DNA from: Streptomyces thinghirensis
GTDB taxonomy: Bacteria > Actinomycetota > Actinomycetia > Streptomycetales > Streptomycetaceae
Direction: 5' to 3'
NCBI GenBank assembly: GCA_021502835.1
Contig: JAKFGP010000050.1
Coordinates: 124,001 to 188,000 of the forward strand
DNA length: 64,000 bases
Made by a program: the position numbers and the translations under genes. The first letter of the stretch is position 1. Each line of letters opens with the position of its first letter. This document shows, one piece after another, positions 12,932 to 23,320 of the stretch. The notes under the pieces are model-generated. The model was given only the letters and a program-made list of their open reading frames with translations. It was not told where the DNA came from and did not search any database.

Positions 12932-13294
12932 AGGCGGATCGCTTTCGCCTCGGGCCGTGCACCTGCGTGATCGAAGGAGCGGGCCCGGACGCTGAGCGCC
13001 GTGCGCAGCACCTCTCGCAGTCCACGGCGATTGACAGGAGCTTCACCACCGCGGTAATCGGGCTTGCGGAACCCTGTGCGGGGGCTCCGCCTACCGTTGC
13101 GGGTCAGCGCCGGAATTCGACCGGACTTCCCCGCGAGGCGCTTGCAGCTTAGCGCGCCTGTCCCACGCCTGCTCGGCACGGGGAAGGCACGGGGCGAGCG
13201 CCGACCGGTTCGGACATCGCGCTGCGGGCCGGGTATTGCGGGCGTGGCCGCCCCGGTGAAGGAGGTGGGGGCGGCCCACGGCGCGCGGGCGGCG
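12932..13294. other. intergenic between amylase and iron operon
   Basis: About 360 bp holding the presumed promoter of the iron operon. I looked for the TTAGGTNAGGCTNACCTAA-like DmdR/DtxR box expected for a siderophore operon and did not find a convincing copy. No gene recognised. Confidence 0.4.
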
Positions 13295-15020
13295 TCAGCC
13301 GGGCCAGGTGTCGTTGAAGTGACCCTGGTGGAGGTGACGGTCGCGGTGCGGGTTGGCGCCGCTTTCCCAGGTCACGTTCCCGCCTCGTCCTTGCGGATGT
13401 ACTTGTACTCGAAGGACGTGCCCTCGGGCAGCGCCACGTCCAGTTTCCACACGGGGTAGGCGGCCGGGTCGAGCTTGAGGGCGCTGCCCGGGTTCCAGTT
13501 GCCCAGTTCCGGCCTGTCGCCGGTCACGTGGATGTTCTGGCCCAGGACGGTGGGGGCGTCGACGGCGAAGGACACGCCGGAGGTCACCGGGTCGGGGTCG
13601 GGAGCGGTGCCGCCGTCGCAGTTACGGGCGTTGACGCAGGGCCACGGCCGTGTGGGCGCCGAGGGTGGCGGTGAACCGGCCGGAGCCGTCGACGGTGACG
13701 CCCCTTGCCGGACTGGACGTCGCAGTAGTCACCGGCAGCGGGCAGCGACGTCCGGAACGTCCGGGGTCAGCGAGGGCCCTCGTGGTTGATGGCGACGTAC
13801 GCCCTGGAGCCGCGCCCGAAGGCGATCCGGTCACCGCCATTGTCCCACCAGTCGGTCACCGACTGGCCGCGGGCGGTGTTGCGGAAGCCGACCATGGAGG
13901 AGGATCTCGCGCCAGGCGTGCTGGCATTTCCAGCCGTCGTTGTAGCAGGCGTTCACCTGGCCGCCGTTCGGCGGGCCCGCGTCGCGGTCGGTGAACTCGT
14001 AGCCGGAGTGGACGTCGGGGTTGCCGTACGGCCAGGCCAGCATGAAGACGTGGGCCAGGGTGTAGGTGGCACCGTCCTCGTAGCTGAGGGTCTCGCCGTT
14101 GCGTTCGGTGTCGTGGTTGGCGACGAAGACGTTGGACTTATCCGAGGGCATGTGGCCCCAGGCTTCGCCGAAGTTCTTCAGGTACGCGAGGTTCTCGCTG
14201 TTGAAGACGCGCTTGAGGTCGCGTCCGTAGCGGAACTCCTGGACGTCGCCGCTGCCGAGGTACTCGGTCGGGGACACCGCCTCGCCGGCGCCCGTGGATG
14301 GCCTCGTGCTTCCAGTACACGTTCGGGTCGCTGAAGCGGGACTTGATGTCGGCCAGGTCGGCGGCGGCCATGTGCTTGGCCGCGTCGATCCGGAAGCCGT
14401 CGACGCCGAGCGACAGCAGGTCGTTGAGGTAGCCGGCGATCCTGCCCCGGACGTAGTCCTCGCCGGTGTCCAGGTCCGCGAGCCCGACCAGTTCGCACTC
14501 CTGGACGTTGAAGCGGTTGCGGTAGTCGTTGATCTGCGAGGTGCAGTTGTCGAAGTCGGGCGCCGAGTAGCTGCCCGGATAGTTGTACTTGGTGTACGAC
14601 GAGCCGCCGGTTCCGGTGCCGTTGCCGGCCGACATGTGGTTGATGACCGAGTCGGCGACGACCTTCACCCCGCCGCATGACACGTGTCAACCATGCTCTT
14701 GAACTGTCCGCGGTCGCCGAGGGCGGCCCGCGATCCTGTAGCTGACCGGCTGGTAGGAGGTCCACCACTGTCCGCCCTGGATGTGCTCCTGCGGCGGGGG
14801 AGACCTGGACGAAGCCGTAACCGCCGGGCCGAGGGTGTCGGTGCACGCCTTGGCGACCGAGCTGAACTTCCATTCGAACATCACCGCGGTGACGTCCTTG
14901 TCGCCGGGCGGCGAAGCCTGCGCCGGCACCGCGGTAGGTGAGGGAGGCCACCGGGCACGCCGGCGGTGAGTGCGGTGCTGCGGCGGTGCCTCTTCGCGCT
15001 CTGCTGGTGCTCCTGTGCAT
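13295..15020 (-). CDS. secreted alpha-amylase (GH13) with C-terminal starch-binding domain
   Basis: Endo-acting alpha-1,4-glucan hydrolase, about 575 residues. ATG 15020 has GGGAG upstream and begins a signal peptide ([14 protein letters not shown]). Catalytic GH13 regions are visible: [12 protein letters not shown] (region I), [14 protein letters not shown] (nucleophile Asp), YWKHEAIHG (general acid Glu) and [13 protein letters not shown] (transition-state Asp). The C-terminus is a CBM20-like domain: [37 protein letters not shown]. About eight frame changes (near 14940, 14790, 14720, 14310, 13900, 13830, 13780, 13390). CTGCAA repeats upstream probably mediate maltodextrin control. Confidence 0.93.
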
Positions 15021-15087
15021 GGAGTCTCCCGTGTGAGGATGCGGGTGTCCTGGATGCCGATCGATGGCTGACTGGGAGTCGGCACGC

Positions 15088-15106
15088 CTGCAATACATTT
15101 CTGCAA
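15088..15106. promoter_or_regulatory. CTGCAA direct repeat upstream of the amylase
   Basis: CTGCAA at 15088-15093 and again at 15101-15106, a 13-bp step, 70-85 bp upstream of the amylase start. Streptomycete amylase promoters are known to carry TTGCAG/CTGCAA repeats bound by MalR/Reg1-type LacI repressors; assignment here is by resemblance. Confidence 0.55.
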
Positions 15107-15207
15107 GATGACTGCTAGGTGTTGCGGTCGTGACCGTAAGGGCACTGTTCTGTACCGGTCAAGGCTCCGGACGAGGCCGACTTCCGGGACGTGACGTGGC
15201 GTCATTT

Positions 15208-15233
15208 CTGCAACTTTCCGGTTCCTTTTGCAG
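15208..15233. promoter_or_regulatory. CTGCAA...TTGCAG inverted repeat before the phosphodiesterase-fold gene
   Basis: CTGCAA (15208-15213) and TTGCAG (15228-15233), a 6-bp inverted repeat with a 14-bp spacer, using the same half-site as the repeat in front of the amylase. It lies about 86 bp upstream of the divergent gene at 15319, so both genes may answer to one regulator. Confidence 0.5.
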
Positions 15234-15318
15234 GACGGGAACGTTCGCGCGCACCCGCACCGGAACCCGATCTACCTGGTGCGGCGTCCTGACGAGCGAG
15301 GACGAGTGGACGGGAACG

Positions 15319-16242
15319 ATGGTCGAACTGAACGGAAGCGCGGACCGGGTCGGTCTGGGCGCGCGGGCGAGTGCTCGCGGGGGCGGCGGTGCTGACGGCC
15401 GCCCTGCTGACGCTCCACGGGGTGGTTCCCAACGCGGTGGGCGGCTGGGCAGCCTGCTGGAATCGTTCCTGCCGTGGCTCGGTCCGGTGATCGTGGTGCT
15501 GTTCCTCCTCGCGCTGCTGCGCCGTTCGGCCGTCGCGCTGGTGGCGCTGCTCCTGCCGCTGGCGGCCTGGACGTATCTCTTCGGCGGCCTGCTCCTGCCC
15601 GCTCCGGAGCCCGGCGCCGCCGACCTGGTCGTGGTGCAGCACAACGTCAGCGACGAGAACTCCGACCCGCGCGGGCACGGCCCGTGCGCTGACCGACGCC
15701 GGGCCCGATCTCATCGCGCTCCAGGAGCTGGTGCCGCCGGCACTCGATGTGTACGAGACGACCCTCGCCCCGGACTACCCGTACCGGACGGTGCAGGGCA
15801 CGGTCGGACCTCTGGTCGAAGCACCCGCTCACCGGTGCCCGGCCGCTCGACATCAAGCCCCGGGGCATCGCGGAGGAGTGGAACCGCGGCCTGCGGTCCT
15901 CGGTGCGCACGCCGCACGGCGAGATCGCCGTGTACGTCGCGCACCTGCCCTCGGTCCGCGTCGGGGCGAGCGGCCTCGCGTCGTCCTGGCGGGACGAGAG
16001 CGCCGGCCTGCTGGGGGACGCCGTCGCGGCCGAGCGACCTAAGCCGGGTCCTCCTCCTGGGCGACCTCGACGGCACGGTCGACGACCGCGCGCTTGATTC
16101 GCTGGCGACGCACCTGAACGTGGCCGAGCGGGGCGTCGCCCTCAGCTTCCCCGCCGCCTTCCCGGTGGCCCGGATCGACCAGGTCATGGCCCGCTCCGCG
16201 ACCGTCGGCCACATCCGCACCCTCCCCGCCACCGGAAGCTGA
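15319..16242 (+). CDS. membrane-anchored endonuclease/exonuclease/phosphatase-fold protein
   Basis: About 308 residues: three N-terminal membrane helices (corrected VLTAALLTLHGVVPNAVGG; LGPVIVVLFLLALLRR; LVALLLPLAAWTYLFGG), then an extracytoplasmic EEP domain. EEP motifs: ADLVVVQHNVSDEN, PDLIALQELVPPAL (catalytic Glu), EIAVYVAHLPSV, VLLLGDLDGTVDD (D-x-D/N position) and PVARIDQVMARS (where EEP proteins normally read DHI/DYI). The family cleaves phosphodiesters of lipids or nucleic acids; the substrate here is unknown. Frame changes near 15375, 15450, 15680, 15815 and 16040. Divergent from the amylase. Confidence 0.8.
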   Translation: MVELNGSADRVGLGARASARGGGGADGRPADAPRGGSQRGGRLGSLLESFLPWLGPVIVVLFLLALLRRSAVALVALLLPLAAWTYLFGGLLLPAPEPGAADLVVVQHNVSDENSDPRGHGPCADRRRARSHRAPGAGAAGTRCVRDDPRPGLPVPDGAGHGRTSGRSTRSPVPGRSTSSPGASRRSGTAACGPRCARRTARSPCTSRTCPRSASGRAASRRPGGTRAPACWGTPSRPSDLSRVLLLGDLDGTVDDRALDSLATHLNVAERGVALSFPAAFPVARIDQVMARSATVGHIRTLPATGS

Positions 16243-16341
16243 GATCACCTTCCGGTCGTCGCCCGGATCACGCTGGACTGAAGGGGCATACAGTGGCATG
16301 CAGCCAGCAGTCCGCGCAAACCCTCCAATACCGCCTGGAGA

Positions 16342-16363
16342 GCAAGCCGCTTACGGAGCTTGC
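16342..16363. promoter_or_regulatory. GCAAGC...GCTTGC operator-like repeat before LacI copy 1
   Basis: GCAAGC (16342-16347) and GCTTGC (16358-16363) separated by 10 bp, ending 13 bp before the GTG start. The second lacI copy has a longer version of the same element, suggesting autoregulation. Confidence 0.55.
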
Positions 16364-16376
16364 GTTAGCCTTCGCT

Positions 16377-17388
16377 GTGACGCGACGACTTGCTCAGGTG
16401 GCCAAGAAGGTTGGGGTCGAGCGAGGCCACGGTCAGCCGGGTGCTCAATGGCTAGCCGGGGGTTTCCGAGGCGACCCGGCAGTCCGTGCTACGAGCGCCT
16501 TGGACGTCCTGGGTACGAGCGGCCGACGCAGTTGCGGGGTGAGCGCGCGCGGCTGGTGGGGCTGGTGCTGCCGGAGTTGCAGAACCCGATCTTCCCCGCG
16601 TTCGCCGAGGTCATCGGCGGTGCCCTCGCCCAGCAGGGGCTGACGCCGGTGCTGTGCACCCAGACCAAGGGCGGCGTCTCCGAGGCCGACTACGTCGAGC
16701 TGCTGCTGCAGCAGCAGGTGTCGGGAGTCGTCTTCGCGGGCGGGTTGTTCGCCCAGGCCGACGCCCCGCACGAGCACTACCGGCTGCTCGCGGAACGCAA
16801 CATCCCGGTGGTGCTCATCAACGCCTCCATCGAGAATCTCCACTTCCCGTGCATCGCCTGCGACGACGCGGTGGCCGTGGAGCAGTCCTGGCGTCACCTG
16901 GTCTCGCTCGGTCACGAGCGGCATCGGCCTGGTGCTCGGCCCTCCGACCACATCCCCTCCCGCAGGAAGCTGGCCGCCGCCCAGGACGCGGCACAGGCCA
17001 TGAACGCCGAGCTGCCCGAGGAGTTCGTCGAACGGGCCATGTCTCCCTGGAGGCGGCCAGGCAGCCGCCTCACGCCTGCTGGAGCGCGGAGTCACCGGCA
17101 TCATCTGCGCCAGCGACCCCTCGCCCTCGGCGCCGTCCGCGCCGCCCGCCGACGCGGACTCCACGTACCCACGACATCTCCGTCGTCGGCTACAACGACT
17201 CGCCTTCATGACCCGCCTGCACCGAACCCCCACTCACCACCGTCCGCCAACCCATCGAAGCCATGGGACGCGCCGCCGTCGACCTCCTCTGCGCCCAGAT
17301 CCAAGGCACCGAAGTCCCCACGGCGAGCTGCTCTTCGAACCCCGAACTCGTCGTCCGCGGCTCCACCGCACAGGCATCCGCCAAGTAA
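16377..17388 (+). CDS. LacI-family transcriptional regulator, copy 1
   Basis: DNA-binding repressor with an N-terminal LacI helix-turn-helix (VTRRLAQVAKKVGV, then in the next frame SEATVSRVL-like residues) and a periplasmic-binding-protein-like effector domain (LVGLVLPELQNPIFPAFAEV, PVVLINASIENLHFPCIACD, DISVVGYN). GTG 16377 and the TAA at 17388 (ending QASAK) are placed by comparison with copy 2 at 22092. At least six frame changes (near 16425, 16470, 16920, 17040, 17090, 17175, 17215, 17315) make it the more damaged copy, so it may be a true pseudogene. It lies just upstream of the GH87 gene, which it probably controls. Confidence 0.8.
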
Positions 17389-17416
17389 CAGGACGACGCT
17401 CACCCCGGATCCCTCA

Positions 17417-17433
17417 CCGCAAGTATCTTGCGG
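17417..17433. promoter_or_regulatory. perfect CCGCAAG-TAT-CTTGCGG palindrome upstream of GH87
   Basis: Seven-base arms around a 3-bp centre, with another CTTGCG at 17446-17451. LacI proteins bind such dyads. The half-site is shared with the elements in front of both lacI copies. It sits about 290 bp before the GH87 start; the rest of this 320-bp gap holds no gene I can support. Confidence 0.6.
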
Positions 17434-17708
17434 GAAATGACAGTGGCTTGCGGCTCGACGCCGCCCGTGAAAGTCCCTGATCCGGGGCTTCAACCGGGCT
17501 CTCCCGGTGACCACAGAGGACACTCCCGTGCGCACGGTGCTGAGATCAAGCCCCTTGCCTTTCCTGTGGACGACTCGACAGTTCTCTGCAACTCTCTGAG
17601 CGCTCAACGTAAATGACGGAGAACATTGAGTGTCTACCTGATGAGCGCATCCGACTGAGCCGTGCCTCGTGGCCATGCGGCGCGAGGCGGAGATCGGGGA
17701 CAGAACAG

Positions 17709-20700
17709 ATGAGAAACCGGAACTGGAGATCACGTGCGCTGTGCACCGTGGTCGCGACCAGTCTCCTCGGCGTTGGGAGGACCGCTGCTGTCGGCCACGG
17801 CAGCGGGCGGACCTAACATCGCCGTGGGAGACCCCGCGGCGGCGAGCAGCTCGCACGGCGAGTACGGCGCCGCCAACATCACCGACGGCAACCAGGGTTC
17901 GTACTGGCAGAACGGCGGCAGCAGTCCTGCCCCAGTGGGTGCAGACCGACCTCGGTGCCACCGAGCGGATCGACGAGGTCGTCCTGAGACTCCCGCCGGC
18001 TGGGAGAGCCGCGACCAGACGCTCTCCGTGCAGGGCAGCGCCGATTCGGCACGAGCTTCAGCATCGCTGAAGAGTTCCGCCACCTACGCCTTCAGCCGGG
18101 TCGGCAACACGGTCACCGTGGAAGCTTCCCCCGCCACCCGGACGCGGTTCGTGCGGATCGATGTCACGGCGAACACCGGGTGGCGGGCGGCTCAGCTGTC
18201 CGGAGCTGGAAGTGCACGCGGCCGGGGAGGCGTCCACGAACCCGCCGCCGGCCGCCGGCTGACGGCAAGCAGCGCTCCACGGGGGCGTACACGCCCGGGA
18301 ACGGAAACGACGGGAACAAGGCCACCTACTGGGAGAGCACCAACAACGACCTGCCGCAGTGGCTCCAGGCCGACCTCGGCTCGTCCCGTCGGATCGACCG
18401 CGTCGTGCTGCGCCTGCCGGACGGCTGGCCGGCCCGCAGCCAGACCCTGAAGATCCAGAGCAGCGACAACGGCTCGGACTTCACCGACCTGACCGCCGCC
18501 GAGGCGCACACCTTCGACGCGGCGGGCGGCCAGTCGGCCACGGTCACCTTCGACGCGACCACCGCGCGGTACGTGCGCGTCCTGGTGACGGCCAACACCG
18601 GTCAGCCCGCCGCCCAGGTCTCCGAGCTGGAGGTCTACGGCCCGGCGACCGGTGATACGCAGGCCCCGACCGCGCCCGGGAACCTCGCCTTCACCGAGCC
18701 GGCGGACCGGTCAGGTCAGACTGACCTGGAACGAGGCGACGGACGACACGGCCGTCACGGGCTACGACATCTACGCCAACGGCGACCTGCTGACCACGGT
18801 CGCGGGCGACGTCACCGCTCACACCGGACACCCGGCCGGCCGACGCGACGGTCACCTACCACGTGCGGGCCAAGGACGCGGCCGGCAACCAGTCGGGCAA
18901 CAGCAACGCGGTCACCCGCCGCGCCGACACCGGTGACACGCAGGCGCCGACCGCGCCCGCGAACCTCGCCCTGACTGAGCCGGCCGCCGGTCGGATCAGC
19001 TGACCTGGGACGCCCTCGACGGACGACAAGGGCGTCACCGGCTACGACATATACGCCGACAACAAGCCGCGCAAGAGCGTCGCCGGTGACGTGACCACCT
19101 ACACCGACACCCAGCCGGCGTCCGCGAACGTGACCTACTACGTGCGGGCCAAGGGACGCGGCCGGCAACCAGTCGGGCAACAGCAACGCGGTGACCCGCA
19201 CCGGCAGCGGAGGAGGGTCGAACCTGGCCGTCGGCAAGCCGATCAGCGCCTCGTCCTTCATCCACACCTACGCCGCCCAGAACGCCAACGACAACAGCAC
19301 GTCGACCTACTGGGGGGGCGGCGGGCAGCTACCCGAACACGCTCACCCTCGAGCTGGCGCCAACGCGGACGTCGACAGCGTCGTCCTCAAGCTCAACCCC
19401 GACACCAGTTGGTCCAAGCGCACCCAGAACATCCAGGTGCTCGACGGGAGCAGGACGCGTCCGGCTTCACCACTCTGGTGGCCGCGAAGGACTACGTCCT
19501 CGACCCGGCGAGCGGCGGCAACAGCGTGACTGTACCCGTCGACGACCGGGTCGCCGACGTCCAGCTCAGGTTCACGTCCAACACCGGGGCGACGGCCGGG
19601 CAGATCGCCGAGTTCCAGGTCAGTCGGCGCCCCGGCCCCCAACCCCGACCCTGGAGGTGACGAAGCCGACCACCTCCCCGCCTCGCCCGTCGAGTCGGAC
19701 GAGATCACCGTGTCCGCCACCGTCCGCAACAGCGGCCCGGCGAACGCCCCGGCCGGCATCGGTCGCCCTGCGGCTGGGCGACACGGAGGTCGCCACCGCC
19801 GAGGTCGGCGCCCTGGAGGCCGGCGCGCAGAGCACGGTCAGCGCGTCCATCGGGGCACGCGAGGCCGGTTCCTACGAACTGAGCGCGGTCGCCGACGAGG
19901 CGAACGAGATCACCGAGCAGAACGAGACCAACAACACCTACACGCGGCCCGAACCGCTGGTGGTCAAGCCCGTCCAGGGCTCCGACCTGGTCGCCGCGAC
20001 GGTCACCACCTCGCCCTCCAGCCCGGCCGCCGGTGACGACGTGACCTTCAAGGTCGCCCTAAAGAACCAGGGCACCCAGGACTCGGCGGGCGGCGGCCAC
20101 GCGGTGACGCTCGCCCTGGTCGACCCAAGCGGGCACCACGGTCATGACCCTGACCCGGCGCGCACCTGGGGTCATCGCTGCCGGCACCACGGCCCGGCCG
20201 TGAGCCTCGGCACCTGAGGCGGCCAACGGCTCGTACACCCTGAAGGTCACGGTCGCCGACGACGCGAACGAGCTGCCGGTCAAGCGGGAGAACAACACCC
20301 ACACAGCCGCTGTTCGTCGGGCGCGGCGCCGACATGCCGTACGACATGTACGAGGCGGAGGACGGCACCGTCGGCGGCGGCGCCAAGGTGGTCGGCCCAA
20401 CCGACCATCGGCGACATCGCCGGCGAGGCGTCCGCCGCGAGGCCGTGCACCTCGACGCCACCGGTGAGTACGTCGAGTTCACCACGAAGGCCGAGACCAA
20501 TACCCTGGTGACCCGCTCTCATCCCTGGGACGCGCCGGGCGGCGGCGGCATCGACTCGACGATCAACGTGTACGTCGACGGCGTCATGAAGAAGGCGCTG
20601 CCGCTCACCTCGAAGTACGCCTGGCTGTACGGCAACGAGGCGGCGCCCGGCAACTCGCCCGGCGCGGGCGCGCCGCGTCACATCTACGACGAGGCCCACA

Positions 20701-22004
20701 TCATGCTGGGTGAGACCGTCCCGGCGGGCAGCAGGATCCGGCTCCAGAAGGACGCCGCGAACACCACCGACTACGCGATCGACTTCTGTCAACCTGGAGC
20801 AGGTCGCCCCGGTGGCCAACCCGGACCCGGCGGCGTACGCGGTGCCCACCGGATTCACGCACCAGGACGTGCAGAACGCGCTCGACCGGGTGCGCATGGA
20901 CGCCTCCCGGCAAGCTGGTCGGTGTGTACCTGCCGCCCGGCGACTACCAGACGTCCAGCAAGTTCCAGGTGTACGGCAAGGCGGTCAAGGTGGTGGGCGC
21001 CGGTCCGTGGTTCACCCAGTTCCACGCGCCCACGACGCAGGACAACACCGATGTCGGCTTCCGCGCCGACGCCACGGCGAAGGGCTCGTCCTTCTCGGAC
21101 TTCGCCTTACTTCGGCAACTACACGTCCCGCATCGACGGGCCGGGCAAGGTGTTCGACTTCTCCCAACGTGTCGGACATCGTCATCGACAACATCTGGAA
21201 CGAGCACATGGTGTGCCTCTACTGGGGCGCCAACACGGACCGGGTCCACGATCAAGAACTCCCGGATCCGCAACATGTTCAGCCGACGGTGTCAACATGA
21301 CCAACGGCTCGACCGACAACCTCGTGTCAAAACAACGACGCCAGGGCGACCGGTGACGACAGCTTCGCGCTGTTCTCCGCGATCGACGCGGGCGGCGCGG
21401 ACATGAAGAACAACCTGTACGAGAACCTCACGACGACGCTGACCTGGCGCCAGCGGGTCTCGCCGTCTACGGCGGCTACGACAACACCTTCCGCAACATC
21501 CACATCGCGGACACCCTGGTCTACTCGGGCATCACCATCAGCTCGCTGGACTTCGGGTACCCGATGAACGGCTTCGGGACGGATCCGACGACCTTCGAGA
21601 ACATCTCGATCGTCCGGGCCGGCGGTCACTTCTGGGGAAACCAGACCTTCCCGGGCATCTGGGTGTTCTCGGCGTCCAAGGTGTTCCAGGGCATCCGGGT
21701 CAACAACGTCGACATCGTCGACCCGACCTACAGCGGGATCATGTTCCAGACGAACTACGTGGGAGGGCAGCCGCAGTTCCCGATCAAGGACACGGTCTTC
21801 ACCCATGTCACCATCTCGGGCGCGCGCAAGAGCGGTGACGCGTTCGACGCCAAGTCCGGTTTCGGCCTCTGGGCCAACGAGATGCCCGAGGCGGGCCAGG
21901 GCCCGGCGGTCGGTGAGGTCGTCTTCAACGGGCTGAAGCTCAGCGACAACGCCGTGGACATACGCAACACGACGTCCACCTTCAAGATCATCAGAAACCC
22001 GTAG
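17709..22004 (+). CDS. secreted multidomain alpha-1,3-glucanase / mycodextranase-like enzyme (GH87)
   Basis: Very large secreted glycan hydrolase, about 1,430 residues. After a signal peptide from ATG 17709 (MRNRNWRSRALCTVVATSLL) come, in order: discoidin/F5-8C domain 1 (~17815-18225; NGGSS..WVQTDLGAT), discoidin 2 (~18260-18650; WLQADLGSSRRIDRVVLRLP), two FN3 domains (~18660-19200; GYDIYANGDLL, GYDIYADNKP), discoidin 3 (~19215-19640), two CARDB-like adhesion domains (~19650-20320), a CBM35/CBM6 module (~20325-20800; YEAEDGTVGG) and a right-handed beta-helix GH87 domain (~20810 to end; SDIVIDNIWNEHM, DGVNMTNGSTDN, ATGDDSFALFSAIDAG). The last motifs carry the clustered Asp residues expected for GH87 catalysis. 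More than 20 frame changes. It probably attacks fungal or dental-type alpha-1,3-glucan. Confidence 0.85.
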
Positions 22005-22050
22005 GCCGACGCCGGCCCGGCGGCGGTCGTGTCGGACGGGCCGAAGACTG

Positions 22051-22078
22051 GCGCAAGCCTCTTTGCGGAGGCTTGCGC
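22051..22078. promoter_or_regulatory. 11-bp-arm perfect inverted repeat between GH87 and LacI copy 2
   Basis: GCGCAAGCCTC (22051-22061), a 6-base loop TTTGCG, then GAGGCTTGCGC (22068-22078). It could be a terminator for the GH87 gene, but it has no T-run and contains the CTTGCG half-site 14 bp before the lacI GTG, so an operator is more likely. A further CTTGCG follows at 22083-22088. Confidence 0.7.
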
Positions 22079-22091
22079 TAGTCTTGCGTAT

Positions 22092-23188
22092 GTGACGCGA
22101 CGACTTGCTCAGGTGGCCAAGAAGGTTGGGGTCAGCGAGGCCACGGTCAGCCGGGTACTCAACGACAAGCCGGGGTTTCGAGGCGACCCGGCAGTCCGTG
22201 CTGAGCGCCTTGGACGTCCTGGGGTACGAGCGGCCGACGCAGTTGCGGGGTGAGGCGCGCGGCTGGTGGGGCTGGTGCTGCCGGAGTTGCAGAACCCGAT
22301 CTTCCCCGCGTTCGCCGAGGTCATCGGCGGTGCCCTCGCCCAGCAGGGGCTGACGCCGGTGCTGTGCACCCAGACCAAGGGCGGCGTCTCCGAGGCCGAC
22401 TACGTCGAGCTGCTGCTGCAGCAGCAGGTGTCGGGCGTGGTGTTCGCCGGCGGTGGGCTGTTCGCTCAGGCCGACGCCCCGCACGACCACTACCGGGCTG
22501 CTCGCCGAGCGCAACATCCCCGTGGTGCTCATCAACGCCTCCATCGCGGACCTCGACTTTCCCTGCATCGCCTGCGACGACGCGGTGGCCGTGGAGCAGA
22601 TCCTGGCGTCACCTGGTCTCGCTCGGTCACGAGCGCATCGGCCTGGTGCTCGGCCCTCCGACCACATCCTCCCGCAGGAAACTGGCCGCCGCCCAGGACG
22701 CCGCCCACGCCATGAACGCCGAGCTGCCCGAGGAGTCCGTCGAACGGGCCATGTTCTCCCTGGAGGGCGGCCAGGCAGCCGCCTCACGCCTGCTGGAGCG
22801 CGGCGTCACCGGCATCATCTGCGCCAGCGACCCCCTCGCCCTCGGCGCCGTCCGCGCCGCCCGCCGACGCGGACTCCACGTACCCCACGACATCTCCGTC
22901 GTCGGCTACGACGACTCCGCCTTCATGACCTGCACCGAACCCCCACTCACCACCGTCCGCCAACCCATCGAAGCCATGGGACGCGCCGCCGTCGACCTCC
23001 TCTGCGCCCAGATCCAAGGCACCGAAGTCCCCCACAGGGAGCTGCTCTTCGAACCCGAACTCGTCGTCCGCGGCTCCACCGCACAGGCATCCGCCAAGCA
23101 ACCGCCCCTCAGCATCTTCGGCCGACTGTCGAGCAATTACGAAATCACCACGAGATATTACGTTCTCCTGTACGCGGTGGTTGAGTGA
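22092..23188 (+). CDS. LacI-family transcriptional regulator, copy 2
   Basis: Near-identical paralogue of the gene at 16377, better preserved. GTG 22092 gives VTRRLAQVAKKVGVSEATVS RVLNDKPG, a complete LacI helix-turn-helix, then the effector-binding domain (VLPELQNPIFPAFAEV, PVVLINASIADLDFPCIACD, HDISVVGYDDSAFM). Relative to copy 1, which stops after QASAK, this copy continues 17 more residues to a TGA at 23188, so the real stop was probably lost by a small change. Frame changes near 22172, 22255, 22455, 22500 and 22605. Likely a carbohydrate-responsive repressor of itself and of GH87. Confidence 0.87.
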
Positions 23189-23320
23189 GCGGCGCGCCCC
23201 ACCGACGGTTTTTGGGTGACGGCCCCCTCGACGGTGGGCCAACTGATCGAGGCGCCGCCGTCGCCGGTCTCCCCGAGGCAGGGCAGAATCGGGGCAGGAG
23301 GCCGTGGGAGGAGGCGACGC

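Noticed and set aside
12932..13294. Iron-repressor box before the siderophore transporter
   Set aside because: No sequence close to the DmdR/DtxR consensus; only weak AT-rich patches.
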